DNA of 64,000 nt. Source: Kitasatospora setae KM-6054. Lineage in GTDB: Bacteria; Actinomycetota; Actinomycetes; Streptomycetales; Streptomycetaceae. Each line of letters starts with the position of its first letter. Positions within the stretch are counted from its first letter, which is position 1. Below the pieces are notes generated by a model, which worked only from the letters and a program-made list of their open reading frames with translations, did not search any database and was not told where the DNA came from. The position numbers were made by a program, and so were the translations under genes. Positions 9,500 to 18,664 of this stretch are shown here, one piece after another. The stretch spans positions 1,488,001 to 1,552,000 of the forward strand of contig NC_016109.1 of the NCBI RefSeq assembly GCF_000269985.1, given 5' to 3'.

Positions 9500-10279
9500 C
9501 TAGTAACCGCGCCAGTGGGAGCCGTAGCCGCGGGCGGAGGCCATGTTGTCCATGCTGCCGTAGCGGGCGTCGCAGTAGCGGGAGCTGGCGACCAGGTTGT
9601 CGACGGGGTTGCGGATGTCCGTGTGGCCGGGCAGCGCGTACGCCTTGAAGGTCGGCTGGATCATCTGGGTCAGGCCGATCGACGGGGTGCCCTTCTTGGC
9701 GTTCGAGTCCCAGTTGTTCTGGGCGCTCGGGTTGCCGGAGGACTCGGCGATCGCGGCGGCCCGCATCGCCTTCGCGGACGGGACGTGCTTGCCGTTGGCG
9801 GCCAGCACGTCGCGGGCCTCCTCGATCCAGCCGTCCAGGTTGTTCGCGTAGGTCTTCTTCGCGGGGGCGGCGGGCTCCTCGGCCTTCGGCTGCTCCTGCT
9901 GGGCGGGCTGCTGCTCCTGGGCGGGCTGTTCCTGCTGGGCCGGCTGCTCCTGAGCCGGCTGCTGCTCCTGAGCCGGCTGCTCCTGGGCGGGCTGCTCCTG
10001 GGCGGGCTGCTCCTGGGCGGGCTGCTCCTGCTGGACGGGCTCGCGCTGCTCGCCGCGCGAGGCGGCCTGCCCGTCGGCGCCGGCGGCGGTGTCGGCGGCG
10101 GCGACCGCCGCGCTGTCGGCGCGGTCGGACGCCGGGGCGGCGAACGCCTGGGTGACGGGCAGCAGGGTGCCCACGGCGATGGCGCCCACCAGGCCGAAGC
10201 CGAGGACGGCGTCGGGCATGCGGTGGTGGCCCATCCGGACCTGCGGGAGTCGGCCGAGGCCGTGCTTGATGCGTCGCAT
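9500..10279 (-). CDS. Secreted transglycosylase (SLT-like domain)
   Basis: A 259-residue exported cell-wall enzyme. A long charged n-region and hydrophobic segment end at AQAFAAP, about residue 48, giving a Sec signal peptide. Residues 75-135 are a QPAQE repeat linker. The C-terminal 110 residues form a lysozyme-like SLT domain with IAESSGNPSA (catalytic Glu) and GLTQMIQPTF. It should cleave peptidoglycan glycan strands outside the cell. ATG at 10279 has GGAGG 8 nt upstream; the frame stays open upstream but has no comparable start. A long leader precedes it, as for many streptomycete cell-wall hydrolases. Confidence 0.88.
   Translation of the reverse strand: MRRIKHGLGRLPQVRMGHHRMPDAVLGFGLVGAIAVGTLLPVTQAFAAPASDRADSAAVAAADTAAGADGQAASRGEQREPVQQEQPAQEQPAQEQPAQEQPAQEQQPAQEQPAQQEQPAQEQQPAQQEQPKAEEPAAPAKKTYANNLDGWIEEARDVLAANGKHVPSAKAMRAAAIAESSGNPSAQNNWDSNAKKGTPSIGLTQMIQPTFKAYALPGHTDIRNPVDNLVASSRYCDARYGSMDNMASARGYGSHWRGY
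9890..10036. repeat. In-frame 15-bp repeats coding for QPAQE
   Basis: Copies of a 15-bp unit (top strand CTCCTGGGCGGGCTG and variants) encode the Gln/Pro/Ala/Glu linker of the transglycosylase. Copies at 9979-10030 are nearly identical, so copy number probably varies between strains. Confidence 0.8.
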
Positions 10280-10520
10280 TTCGGGTACCTCCGAGAGTCG
10301 GTTCCAGGTCACGCCGAGCCCGGGTGGACGTGCGGGATCCCCGCTCGGTGCGGGTTCCTCGGCCCGGGACGGCCGGCCCGGCGGCTCCTGCTCACCGGGG
10401 ACGCGTGCGCCGCGCTGGTCTCGCGGTCCGCTGCGTCGTGTCAGCCCCGTGAGCACTGGGATCGGCTCGGGGCACAACCACGAGACTGCCGGAGGCCCAA
10501 CGGCGCGGCAAACATCCGGA
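10280..10520 (-). promoter_or_regulatory. Long leader region of the transglycosylase gene, possible structured RNA
   Basis: Roughly 240 nt upstream of the start codon contain GC-rich complementary blocks on the minus strand, including GAGCAGGAGCCG, a GAGGAACCCGC block and CCCGGGCTCGGCG just before GGAGG. In actinobacteria, secreted cell-wall hydrolase genes often carry a cyclic-di-AMP (ydaO-type) riboswitch here. The hallmark GGGGTGAATC segment is not clearly present, so the class is not assigned. Confidence 0.3.
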
Positions 10521-10952
10521 AATGAGCCCTCCACAACTCCTTCACAACCCGGATCCCCTTGCGCGCCAAGGGAGTTCACCGCTTTCGACCCCCCGTATTC
10601 CGCCCCGGCTGTGAAGAAGGCCACAGGGGTGCCCAACGTCCCCCGCCCACCGGCCGATTGGCCCCCCGCCCAGTCCCGCCAAGGCTTCCGGCCGCCCCGG
10701 CCGCCTCCGGACCGCCGCCCGCCGTGTGACCCCGGCCACCGCCCCGCCCTGTGACGCCGCTCTCCCCCCGGTCACCCGGCGCAGCCGCCCGGCCACCCGG
10801 ACCGCCCCACGGGTGACCCGGCCCACATCCCGCCCGCCCCCTTCCCGCTCCACCGGCCCCACCGACCGGACGTTCGGGCCGGCCTGCTTGACTGCGGCGG
10901 GGCCCGGGGAGGCCGGGATGGTCGGAGAGGCCGGGGGGTCGGGGAGGTCGGG
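10521..10952. other. Gene-free stretch
   Basis: About 430 bp between the transglycosylase leader and the AEC pseudogene. It is C-rich on the top strand with recurring CACCCGG/GTGACCC words. Frames through it lack a ribosome binding site and coding-like base use. It must contain the promoter of the transglycosylase gene, but none is obvious. Confidence 0.4.
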
Positions 10953-11680
10953 ATGGAGGCGCTGCTCGCGGCGTTCGCGCCGATCTGGGTGCTGACCGCG
11001 GTCGGCTGGCTGGCCGGGCGGACCGGGCTGCTGGGGCGGACGCGGAGGCGGTGCTCGGCCGGTTCGTGTTCCACGTGGCGATGCCCGCGGCGCTGTTCAC
11101 CGTGGTGGCCCGCACCGACCTGGCGTCCTTCGCCGACACCTGGGTACTGGCCTTCGCCGCCGGAACGGTGCTCGCCTCGCTGCTGGGCCTGCTCGCCGGG
11201 CGGCGCCGGGAGCGGAGCACCGCCGAGCGGACGGTCGCGGTGATGGCGGCGGGCTACGTGAACTCGGGCAACCTCGGCATCCCGGTCGCCGCGCAGGTGC
11301 TGGGCGACGCCTCGTACGCCGCGCCGGTGCTGCTGTTCCAGGTGCTGCTGGTCACACCGGTGGTGCTGGCGGTGCTGGACGCGACCACCGGCGCGGCCGG
11401 CGGAGCGACCCGGCCGGCCCGGTTGCGGCGGCTGACGCGGCTGCCGCTGCGCAACCCGGTGATCCTGGGCGCGGGCCTGGGCGCGCTGTTCTCGGCGGCC
11501 GGCTGGCGGCTGCCGGGGCCGCAGCTGCGGGCGGCGGTGCTGCTGTCGGCGCTGCCGACGGCGCAGAACGTCTACGTGTACGCGCGGCTGTACGGGGCGG
11601 CGCCGGTGCTGGCGCGGTCGGCGGTGCTGGTGTCGACGGTGACGCTGTCGGTCATCGCCTGGTCACTGGGCGGCGGTTGA
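10953..11680 (+). pseudogene. Broken AEC (auxin efflux carrier) family transporter
   Basis: The frame from ATG 10953 encodes a typical AEC first helix (IWVLTAVGWLAGRTGLLG). At about 11035-11045 the reading frame must shift by one base to continue into DAEAVLGRFVFHVAMPAALF, which runs to 11680. The change fits loss of one C from a GGGCCGGAC-like codon run. The second half has NSGNLGIPVA and ALPTAQNVYVYA, both AEC signatures, but LPGP at about 11520 joins directly to QLRAAVLLSALP. That omits roughly 60-70 residues (two or three helices) expected in this family. Two independent lesions make a functional carrier unlikely. Confidence 0.8.
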
Positions 11681-11783
11681 GCCCGGCCGCCGGAGAGTGC
11701 GGCAGGTCACAGGCTTCGCCCCGGCGGGGGCCGCTCCCGTAGAGTTCGGCGGTACGGATGGGGCGATCGAGGAAGCATCGGCA

Positions 11784-13283
11784 GTGACGAACCAGCAGAG
11801 CGGGCCGGGCAGCGCACCGGTCGAGGACGACACCGACTACGGCAAGGGCATCGACCCCGAGCGCCTGGAGCTGTGCCTGGAGGTGCTCGCCGAGCTGGAC
11901 GGGATCCACGTCGACCACCCGGACGCGATCCGGGTCCGGCTGGCGGTCGGCGGCCTGTTCCGCACCCTGAAGCAGCGCCGCCGCCAGGAGACCCGGGCCC
12001 GGAAGACCGCCAACGACCGCGCGGTGACCGCGAAGACCGCGACCGGCGCGCCGGGGCGGATCGACGACGAGACGGCGGGCGTGTTCGGGCTGAGCACCGA
12101 GACCACCACCGAGCTGGCCGGGATCCTGGAGCGGCCGCGCTCCTGCTACACCTGCAAGCAGCGGTACGTCGAGGTGGACGCGTTCTACCACCAGCTGTGC
12201 CGGGACTGCGCCGCGCTGAACCGGGCCCGCCGCAACGCCCGCGCGGACCTGAGCGGCAAGCGCGCGCTGCTGACCGGCGGCCGCGCCAAGATCGGCATGT
12301 ACATCGCGCTGTGCCTGCTGCGCGACGGCGCGCACACCACCATCACCACCCGCTTCCCGAACGACGCGATCCGCCGCTTCACCGCGATGCCGGACAGCGC
12401 CGACTGGATCCACCGGCTGAAGGTCATCGGCATCGACCTGCGCGACCCGGCCCAGGTGATGGCGCTGGCCGACGAGGTCGCCGCGGACGGCCCGCTGGAC
12501 ATCCTGATCAACAACGCGGCGCAGACCGTCCGCCGCTCCCCCGAGGCGTACCGCGAGCTGGTCGCGGCCGAGAGCGCGCCGCTGCCGGCCGGGGCGCTGC
12601 CCGCCTCGACGGTGATCGGCCGGTTCGGCTCGGGCGCGGTGGACGTGCCCGCGCTGCCGGGGCAGAGCCGCGGCGAGCAGCCGTCGGTGAGCGCCGAGCA
12701 GGTCACCGCGCTGGCGCTGGTGACGGGTTCGGCCTCGCCGGAGCGGATCGCGGCCGGGACCGCGATCGACGCGGGCGGCCTGGTGCCCGACCTGGCGGAC
12801 ACCAACAGCTGGGTGCAGACCGTCTCCGAGGTCGGCCCGATCGAGCTGCTGGAGGTGCAACTGTGCAACTCCACCGCCCCGTTCATCCTGATCTCGCAGC
12901 TCCGCCCGGCGCTCGCCGCGTCCCCGGCGCGCCGCAAGTACGTGGTGAACGTGTCGGCGATGGAGGGCGTCTTCGAGCGCGGCTACAAGGGCTCGGGCCA
13001 CCCGCACACCAACATGGCGAAGGCCGCGCTGAACATGCTGACCCGCACCAGCGCGCAGGAGATGTTCGACACCGACGGCATCCTGATGACCGCCGTCGAC
13101 ACCGGGTGGATCACCGACGAGCGCCCGCACCCGGAGAAGATGCGGCTGCACGAGGAGGGCTTCCACGCCCCGCTCGACCTGGTGGACGGCGCGGCCCGGG
13201 TCTACGACCCGATCGTCCGCGGCGAGTCGGGCGAGGACCTGTACGGCTGCTTCCTGAAGGACTACCAGAAGGGCAAGTGGTGA
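11784..13283 (+). CDS. SDR family oxidoreductase with Cys4 insertion
   Basis: A 499-residue protein. Residues 1-120 are helical. Residues about 118-140 contain CYTC and CRDC, a likely zinc ribbon. A Rossmann fold begins KRALLTGGRAKIG near residue 155, with INNAAQT later. An insertion of about 100 residues follows. The C-terminal part has VNVSAMEG and NMAKAALNML, where the usual Tyr four residues before the catalytic Lys is Thr. GTG at 11784 has GAGGAAG upstream; an earlier ATG is less likely. Its stop overlaps the NUDIX start (GTGA), implying coupled translation. NAD(P)-dependent activity is inferred; the substrate is unknown. Confidence 0.8.
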   Translation: MTNQQSGPGSAPVEDDTDYGKGIDPERLELCLEVLAELDGIHVDHPDAIRVRLAVGGLFRTLKQRRRQETRARKTANDRAVTAKTATGAPGRIDDETAGVFGLSTETTTELAGILERPRSCYTCKQRYVEVDAFYHQLCRDCAALNRARRNARADLSGKRALLTGGRAKIGMYIALCLLRDGAHTTITTRFPNDAIRRFTAMPDSADWIHRLKVIGIDLRDPAQVMALADEVAADGPLDILINNAAQTVRRSPEAYRELVAAESAPLPAGALPASTVIGRFGSGAVDVPALPGQSRGEQPSVSAEQVTALALVTGSASPERIAAGTAIDAGGLVPDLADTNSWVQTVSEVGPIELLEVQLCNSTAPFILISQLRPALAASPARRKYVVNVSAMEGVFERGYKGSGHPHTNMAKAALNMLTRTSAQEMFDTDGILMTAVDTGWITDERPHPEKMRLHEEGFHAPLDLVDGAARVYDPIVRGESGEDLYGCFLKDYQKGKW

Positions 13284-13768
13284 CGGACGCCCGGCTCCCG
13301 CTCCCGGTGCACCCGGTGCCGCCGCTGGTCGGCGCGGGCGTGATCGTGCCGACCGGGGACGGCCGGGTGCTGCTCGGCCGCCGCACCACGGCCGGCGAGC
13401 CGCCGACCTGGAGCCTGCCCGGCGGCAAGGTCGACCACCCCGGCGAGTCCTTCGAGGCCGCCGCCGCACGGGAGTTGGCCGAGGAGACCGGCATCGTGCT
13501 GCCCGCCGCGGAGATGCGGGTGCTGGCGGTGCTGCTCGACCACGAGCTGGGCCGCACCCGGGTGACGGCGGCGGTGCTGGCCCCGCCGAGCCTGGCCGAG
13601 GCGCTGGTCACCGAGCCGCACGCCTGCGCCGGCTGGGAGCGCTTCGCGCTGGACGCGCTCCCCGAGCCGATGTTCTACCCGTCCGCGCAGGTCCTGGCGG
13701 CCTGGCTGCCGGACTACCGCGCCCCCGGCGGCACCTGGCGCTACCGGGCGGCCCCGCAGGTCTCCTGA
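13280..13768 (+). CDS. NUDIX hydrolase
   Basis: A 162-residue protein with the NUDIX box at residues about 54-76: GGKVDHPGESFEAAAARELA followed by EETGI, containing the G-x5-E-x7-REL-x-EE-x-G pattern. It should hydrolyse a nucleoside diphosphate linked to another group. GTG at 13280 overlaps the stop of the SDR gene by 4 bp, so the pair is translationally coupled. A NUDIX enzyme linked to an NAD(P)-dependent oxidoreductase suggests dinucleotide housekeeping, but that is inference. Confidence 0.88.
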   Translation: MTDARLPLPVHPVPPLVGAGVIVPTGDGRVLLGRRTTAGEPPTWSLPGGKVDHPGESFEAAAARELAEETGIVLPAAEMRVLAVLLDHELGRTRVTAAVLAPPSLAEALVTEPHACAGWERFALDALPEPMFYPSAQVLAAWLPDYRAPGGTWRYRAAPQVS

Positions 13769-13853
13769 CGGCCCGTCAGCAGTCCGGCGGGGCCTCGCGA
13801 GGTCTCCCGGGGTCTCCGGGGCCTCGCGGGGCCCGGCGGGCCTTCCGGACGCG

Positions 13854-14684
13854 CTACTGCCGCCCGGCGGCCCGGAGTCCGACCTCGGCCGGAGGACGGG
13901 CGCCGGCCCGGCGGACCAGCAGGACGAAGGTCCGGGCGTGCGAGTCGCCCTCGGCGACCCGCGGCCAGTCCAGCCCGGCGAGCGCCCGGGACGCGGCGGG
14001 GTGCGGGGTGCCGTGCACCAGCACCTCGGCCCGCGACTCGCCACCGCCCGCGCCGAACGACACCTGGACGCCGACGAGTTGCTCCCGTCCGAGGTCGCCG
14101 CCCAGGGCCTCGGCGAGCGCGGGCAGCACCGGGTTGCGGACCAGCCAGTCCTGCACGTCGTGGAACCGCTTGCCGGTGCCCCAGCCGACCACGCCGCCGT
14201 GGATGGCGTGCCAGCCGGGCAGGCCGTCCGGGTCGGCGGGGTCCAGGTGGCCGGCGAACCGGCCGTTGTGCGCGACGAGTTCGATCAGCGCGGCACCGGC
14301 GGTGGAGGCCCACACCTCGACCGCCCGGCGCACCGGGTCCTGGTCGCCGCCGTCACTGCCGGTTCCGCCCCCGACTCCGCCCTCGAAGAGGGTCACCCGG
14401 TCCGGAACGGCGGTCTCCGGGCGGTTCCGGTCGGCCAGGAAGAGCAGGTCGACCCGGTACGGGTCACCGTCCGCGACGGCTGCCGGAATTTCTCCCAGCC
14501 GCACCGCCAACTCGCCCGGCCCGCGTACTTCTTCGCCCTCGACCCGCCACGATTCGCCGTGCAGCGCGGACAGTTCGTCTGCCACCGCACCCAACACCAC
14601 CTGCGCGGAAGGCCGTTCCGCGCTGCTGCCGGCCGCGCCCGGACCGGTCCCGGACCGGCTGCGCCACCATGATCCCCATGCCAT
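13854..14684 (-). CDS. Hypothetical protein, DUF6348-like
   Basis: A 276-residue soluble protein with conserved-looking segments GWHAIHGGVVGWG near the middle and VQVSFGAGGGESRAEVLVHG towards the end. I tentatively associate it with the DUF6348 family; no function is known. ATG at 14684 (MAWGSWWR) is preferred to an ATG 36 bp upstream. It is divergent from the large WXG-like gene at 14835, with only 150 bp between, so the two may share control and the protein might be a chaperone or immunity factor for that locus. That link is positional only. Confidence 0.6.
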   Translation of the reverse strand: MAWGSWWRSRSGTGPGAAGSSAERPSAQVVLGAVADELSALHGESWRVEGEEVRGPGELAVRLGEIPAAVADGDPYRVDLLFLADRNRPETAVPDRVTLFEGGVGGGTGSDGGDQDPVRRAVEVWASTAGAALIELVAHNGRFAGHLDPADPDGLPGWHAIHGGVVGWGTGKRFHDVQDWLVRNPVLPALAEALGGDLGREQLVGVQVSFGAGGGESRAEVLVHGTPHPAASRALAGLDWPRVAEGDSHARTFVLLVRRAGARPPAEVGLRAAGRQ

Positions 14685-14834
14685 GGCGGACACCGTAACG
14701 TTGTGCGGGTTCGCCCACAATGCGCCCGTAAATGTGCCCGCAACCGGCTCGCTCAGGTGGTCGATGTCGTCCGCTGTGTGTATCGTCGCACTGCGCGATC
14801 AGGGACTTACCGCGGGCAGCAGCTGGGGGCGGCA

Positions 14835-16523
14835 ATGGCTGTGCAACTACCACCGGGGCTCAACCAGCTCATCGGGCTACTCGGCGTGCGCTTTCCGGGC
14901 GCCAACGAGGACGAGCTCCACCAACTGGCCGACCAGTTGGAGAAGTTCGCCGGGGCGCTGGACAGCGCCCAGATGACGGCGGACAAAGCGCTGACCATGC
15001 TGCACGAGGTGTACCAGGGCGACTCCGCGGACCGGCTCTCCGAGCTGTGGAGCACCATCACCAAGTACTCCAAGACGATCACCGAGATCTGCCACACGGT
15101 GGCCAAGGTGCTGCGCGCGGCGGCGGTGGTGGTCGAGCTGGCCAAGACCCAGTCCATCACGCAACTGTTCTCCATCCAGGCCCAGTTGGCGGCAGCGTCG
15201 TCCACCGGCCCGTGGAGCGCGGCGGCGGTGCTGCGGCTGGGCCGCGAGATCATGAACCAGCTGCTGCAGGCGGCGGTCGGCAAACTCGCCCAGGCCATCA
15301 CCCGGCCGATCGAGGACATGATCGTGAACGCCGCGCAGAAGATCCTGCCCACCCCGGCCAGCAACTCCAACGGCCAGGGCTTCCACATCGACCTCGCCCA
15401 GCTCGCCGAGTGCGCGACCGGCCTGCGCCGCGGCGCGGACGACATCGAGTCGCACGGCGACAGCTTCAAGCGGATCGTGCAGAGCCTGCGGATGGGCGAA
15501 TCCGGCGACAAGTTCGGCAAGTTGGTCATCGAGGCCGCGCAGAAGATCCTGCAGACCATCGCCGAGGACGTGCTCAAGCGGATCCTCGCCTCGTACCGCG
15601 ACACCGCCGGCAAGATGGACCGGCTCGCCGGCAACCTGAACGAGAACGAGGACAGCAACCGCACGGTGCTGAACAGCCTCACCTCGTTCGCCTCCAACCC
15701 GCTCAGCCCGAACGCGACGACGGGCGGCGCGCTCTCCGCCCCGCTGAACTCGCCGCGCCTCAGCGGCGACGCCGGGCTCGCCTCGTTCGCCTCGCTGATG
15801 CCCAAGCTCGGCCCGATCGGCGGCGGCAGCGGGGGTGGCGGCCGGAGCGGCTCCGGCATCAACACGCTCGGCCTCAAGGAGCCGCTGCTGCCCGGTTCGC
15901 ACGGCGGTGGCGGCGGCAGCGGGTCCGGCGGCGGCTCCGGCAGCGGGGGCTCCGGCGGTTCGGGCGGCTCCGGCTCCGGCGGCGTCCTCGGGGGCGGCTT
16001 CGCCACCCGGCTCGCGATGCCCGGCAACGGCGGCAGCAGCGGCAGCCGGGTCGGCACCCGCATCGAGACCCAGAAGAACTCCGAGAACGGCGGCGGCTCC
16101 GGCGGCGGCAGCGGCTCCGGCTCGCCCGGCACCTCGACCAACAGCGTCAGCCGCGGCGCGATGCCGCCGGGCGGCATGATGGGCGCGATGGCGATGGGCC
16201 ACGGCGGCGGCTACGGCCCGGTCGGCGGCAACTCCGCCGTCCGCAACGCCCGCCGCTCGGCCGGCCACGGCACCGGCGCCAACGGCGGCGGCGCGGGCCA
16301 GGACGGCACCACCGGCCCCGACGGCCTGAACGGCGTCGACCCGTCCACCGGCGCCATGTACCCGAACATGCAGTTCGGCCGGGTCACCCCGCAGCGCCAC
16401 TCCCCGGCCGAGCACGAGCCGGCGGGCCAGTCCGACGGCCGCTACGACGACGACTACGACCTCGAACTCGACGGCGTCGACGAGATGGACGGCGTCAACG
16501 GCTACGAGGAAGCCTCCGAGTGA
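14835..16523 (+). CDS. Large WXG100-like protein with Gly/Ser-rich tail
   Basis: A 562-residue protein. Residues 1-100 form a predicted helical hairpin with WST at the turn position of WXG100 proteins. Residues 100-300 contain further helices. From about residue 320 the chain becomes a low-complexity Gly/Ser tail with GGGSGSGGGSGSGG-type runs, then an acidic end (YDDDYDLELDGVDEMDG). The N-terminal 40 residues resemble the smaller protein at 1440-2180. There is no Sec signal. I infer a type VII-secreted structural or carrier protein. GGGGGCGGC just before the ATG is a weak ribosome binding site. No toxin domain is seen. Confidence 0.65.
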   Translation: MAVQLPPGLNQLIGLLGVRFPGANEDELHQLADQLEKFAGALDSAQMTADKALTMLHEVYQGDSADRLSELWSTITKYSKTITEICHTVAKVLRAAAVVVELAKTQSITQLFSIQAQLAAASSTGPWSAAAVLRLGREIMNQLLQAAVGKLAQAITRPIEDMIVNAAQKILPTPASNSNGQGFHIDLAQLAECATGLRRGADDIESHGDSFKRIVQSLRMGESGDKFGKLVIEAAQKILQTIAEDVLKRILASYRDTAGKMDRLAGNLNENEDSNRTVLNSLTSFASNPLSPNATTGGALSAPLNSPRLSGDAGLASFASLMPKLGPIGGGSGGGGRSGSGINTLGLKEPLLPGSHGGGGGSGSGGGSGSGGSGGSGGSGSGGVLGGGFATRLAMPGNGGSSGSRVGTRIETQKNSENGGGSGGGSGSGSPGTSTNSVSRGAMPPGGMMGAMAMGHGGGYGPVGGNSAVRNARRSAGHGTGANGGGAGQDGTTGPDGLNGVDPSTGAMYPNMQFGRVTPQRHSPAEHEPAGQSDGRYDDDYDLELDGVDEMDGVNGYEEASE

Positions 16524-16560
16524 CCCCGCCCGGGCGCCCCGCGCGCCCGGCAGAACCGAC

Positions 16561-16625
16561 CGAGTGCCCCCGGCACCCGCGCGACCGCCCCGCCGAGGGC
16601 ACCGCCGGGCGGCCGGGGGCACTCG
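16561..16625 (+). terminator. Hairpin terminator after the WXG-like gene
   Basis: 13-bp perfect arms (16561-16573 with 16613-16625) enclose a GC-rich 39-nt internal region. It lies 37 nt after the stop codon. Confidence 0.65.
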
Positions 16626-16821
16626 GCTCTCCGGCCGCTGACCGCTGACCGGCGTGTGGTCAAGTCGCCACGCGGTCCGACCTGTTGCACTCTGCCGCAC
16701 CCCCGTGAATTGACCGTGAACCGTAAACTTTTCGGCGTACTGGTATGGACCACGAACGAAGCAGGTGGCTAGGGTCGGTAACGGCCCGCATCTGCGGCCA
16801 CCTGGACCCCTGTGACGGGAC

Positions 16822-17352
16822 GTGGCCGTGGCCGAGACGCTGGTCGCCTGCGAGTACGAGGCCGAACGGCTGGACGCCACCGCCGCCTGGGTCGCCCGGC
16901 ACCGGCCGCCGGGCAGCGGGGCACTGGCCGAACTCGGCGCCGGCGAAGGCGCGTTGACCGGACGCCTGCTGCGGGCCGGCTACACCGTGCACGCCGCCGA
17001 ACCCGACCCCGCGCTGCGGGCCCGGCTCTGGGACCGGCTGCGCGGCCGGACCCGGCTCCGGCTGAGCGGGGCCGACCTGGCCGCCCCGCCGCCCGTCCGC
17101 CGCCGTTTCGGCGCCGTCCTGCTGATCGACACCCTCCGGGCCGGCCAGGACCTGGAACTGCTGCACGCCCTCCCCACCGACCTGCTGTTCGTCGCCCTGG
17201 CCCCGCCCGCGCTCGACCTCCGGCTGCGCCCGTGGCTCTCCGCGCAGCAGGGCTGGCTGCTGGTCGAGGAGGTCGACCTGGCCGCCCCGCTGCCCGCCCA
17301 GCGCGCCGTCGCCCCCGGCAGCCGCGGCGTCCTGCTCCGCCGGGCCCGCTGA
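16822..17352 (+). CDS. Class I SAM-dependent methyltransferase-like protein
   Basis: A 176-residue protein with a motif I-like ELGAGEGALTGRLL near residue 40, an acidic EPD at the end of strand 2, and a truncated Rossmann core with no obvious substrate cap. The look is close to NodS-like small methyltransferases. GTG at 16822 is used; a second GTG two codons on is possible. A TAGGGT box at about 16770 and a GGCC-flanked dyad around 16793-16808 lie upstream. It is convergent with the patatin gene. The substrate is unknown. Confidence 0.7.
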   Translation: MAVAETLVACEYEAERLDATAAWVARHRPPGSGALAELGAGEGALTGRLLRAGYTVHAAEPDPALRARLWDRLRGRTRLRLSGADLAAPPPVRRRFGAVLLIDTLRAGQDLELLHALPTDLLFVALAPPALDLRLRPWLSAQQGWLLVEEVDLAAPLPAQRAVAPGSRGVLLRRAR

Positions 17353-17430
17353 ACGCACCGCCCGCCGCCCGGCGTCCCCGCCGCGCCCGCCACGTCCGCC
17401 GCGCACAGCAGGCAACGGGCAGCGGGCGGG

Positions 17431-18456
17431 TCAGGGCAGCCGGGCGATCAGTTCGTCCATCGCCGCCTGCCCGGCCTCCAGCGCGGCACGCAGCAGCACG
17501 GGGTCGCGGGCCAGCCGACCGACCCTCGGGGCGTCCGGGCCGGGGCGGACGGAGAGCACGGCGGGGCCGGCGGCGGGCGGCGCGAGGTCGTGCCGGCCGA
17601 GCGCCTCCTCGTCCGCGCGCAGCCGTTCGGCCCGCGCCAGGTAGGAGTCGCGCAGCGGCGCGGGGTAGCGGCGCAGCACCGTCCGGGCGATCAGCCGGGA
17701 GCCGCGCGAGGGGCCGGCCGCGACGGTCTCCGGGGCGGTCTCCGCGGCCGGGAGCGGGCCGCGCGAGCGGAGCACCAGGACGTGCGTGGCGCCCTGGGCG
17801 AGCGCGGTGCGGAACGGGACGGACTCGGCGAGCCCGGCGTCGTAGTAGTGGCTGCCGTCGATCTCCACGGGCGGCCCGGCGAGCAGCGGCAGGGCGGCGC
17901 TGGCGCGCAGCGCGAGCCGGAGCCGGACGGGGTCGGTGAGCAGCGGGTGGAGGTCGGTGGAGGCGCCGGTGCGGGTGTGGGTGGCGAGCGGGTGCAGGGT
18001 GGTGGGGTTGGCGAGGATGGCGTCGAAGTCCATCCGGGCGACGTGCGCGTACAGGTGCTCGACCAGGTGGTCCAGGTCGACGACCGGCCGGCCGCGCAGC
18101 ACGTTGCCGGGCCGGACCATCGCCCGGGCGTACTCGGCGTCGGCCCAGCCCGCCAACTGGCCGGCGTCGCCGCTGAGCAGCCAGGCGCCGGTCAGGGCGC
18201 CGGCGGAGGCGCCGTAGACGGCGTCGAAGGCGCCGGTCAGGCCGGCCTCGTGGAGGGCGAGGGCCATGCCGCCGGAGATGATGCCGCGCATGCCGCCGCC
18301 CTCGACGGCGAGCGCGATCCGCAGGCCGTCGGCGCGCTCGCCGGGCCGGCTGCCGGTGCGCCGCCGTTCGGCGAGGGCGGCCAGGACGCGGTCGCGGCCA
18401 CAGCCACGGTCGCGGTCGCGACCGTCCCGGGCGTCGGTGTCGTCCTGCCGCTCCAC
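17431..18456 (-). CDS. Patatin-like phospholipase
   Basis: A 341-residue lipid acyl hydrolase of the bacterial patatin family. Visible elements are the oxyanion loop [12 protein letters not shown], the nucleophile elbow GASAGA (catalytic Ser) and the catalytic Asp in [11 protein letters not shown]. There is no signal peptide, so it acts in the cytoplasm or by another export route. The start is uncertain: GTG at 18456 has GGGAGCAGG upstream, whereas upstream codons encode a low-complexity His/Glu repeat. It is divergent from the LPXTG gene and convergent with the methyltransferase gene. Confidence 0.82.
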   Translation of the reverse strand: MERQDDTDARDGRDRDRGCGRDRVLAALAERRRTGSRPGERADGLRIALAVEGGGMRGIISGGMALALHEAGLTGAFDAVYGASAGALTGAWLLSGDAGQLAGWADAEYARAMVRPGNVLRGRPVVDLDHLVEHLYAHVARMDFDAILANPTTLHPLATHTRTGASTDLHPLLTDPVRLRLALRASAALPLLAGPPVEIDGSHYYDAGLAESVPFRTALAQGATHVLVLRSRGPLPAAETAPETVAAGPSRGSRLIARTVLRRYPAPLRDSYLARAERLRADEEALGRHDLAPPAAGPAVLSVRPGPDAPRVGRLARDPVLLRAALEAGQAAMDELIARLP

Positions 18457-18644
18457 CAGCCTGCTCCCGTGCTCGTACTCGTGCTCATGCTCATGCCCCG
18501 CGCGTCCGCCGTACGCCCGAGGGGGTGTCCGGACCGCCTGGAAGTGTCGCACACGAACCCGGTGCGCCGTCCGGCCGCGGCGGCGCCCGTCCGGCGGGGA
18601 GCGCCCGGGCGGCACCGGGCGCGCCGCGTCCGTTCTGCGGCTTA

Positions 18645-18650
18645 TACCCT
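18645..18650 (+). promoter_or_regulatory. -10-like element of the LPXTG protein gene
   Basis: TACCCT lies 15 nt before the ATG at 18665, which would give a very short leader. No good -35 is seen at 17-18 nt spacing. Confidence 0.3.
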
Positions 18651-18664
18651 GCTATGTCTGTTCG

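Noticed and set aside
10280..10520. Firm c-di-AMP riboswitch call
   Set aside because: The conserved GGGGTGAATC and following core were not found; kept only as a possible structured leader.
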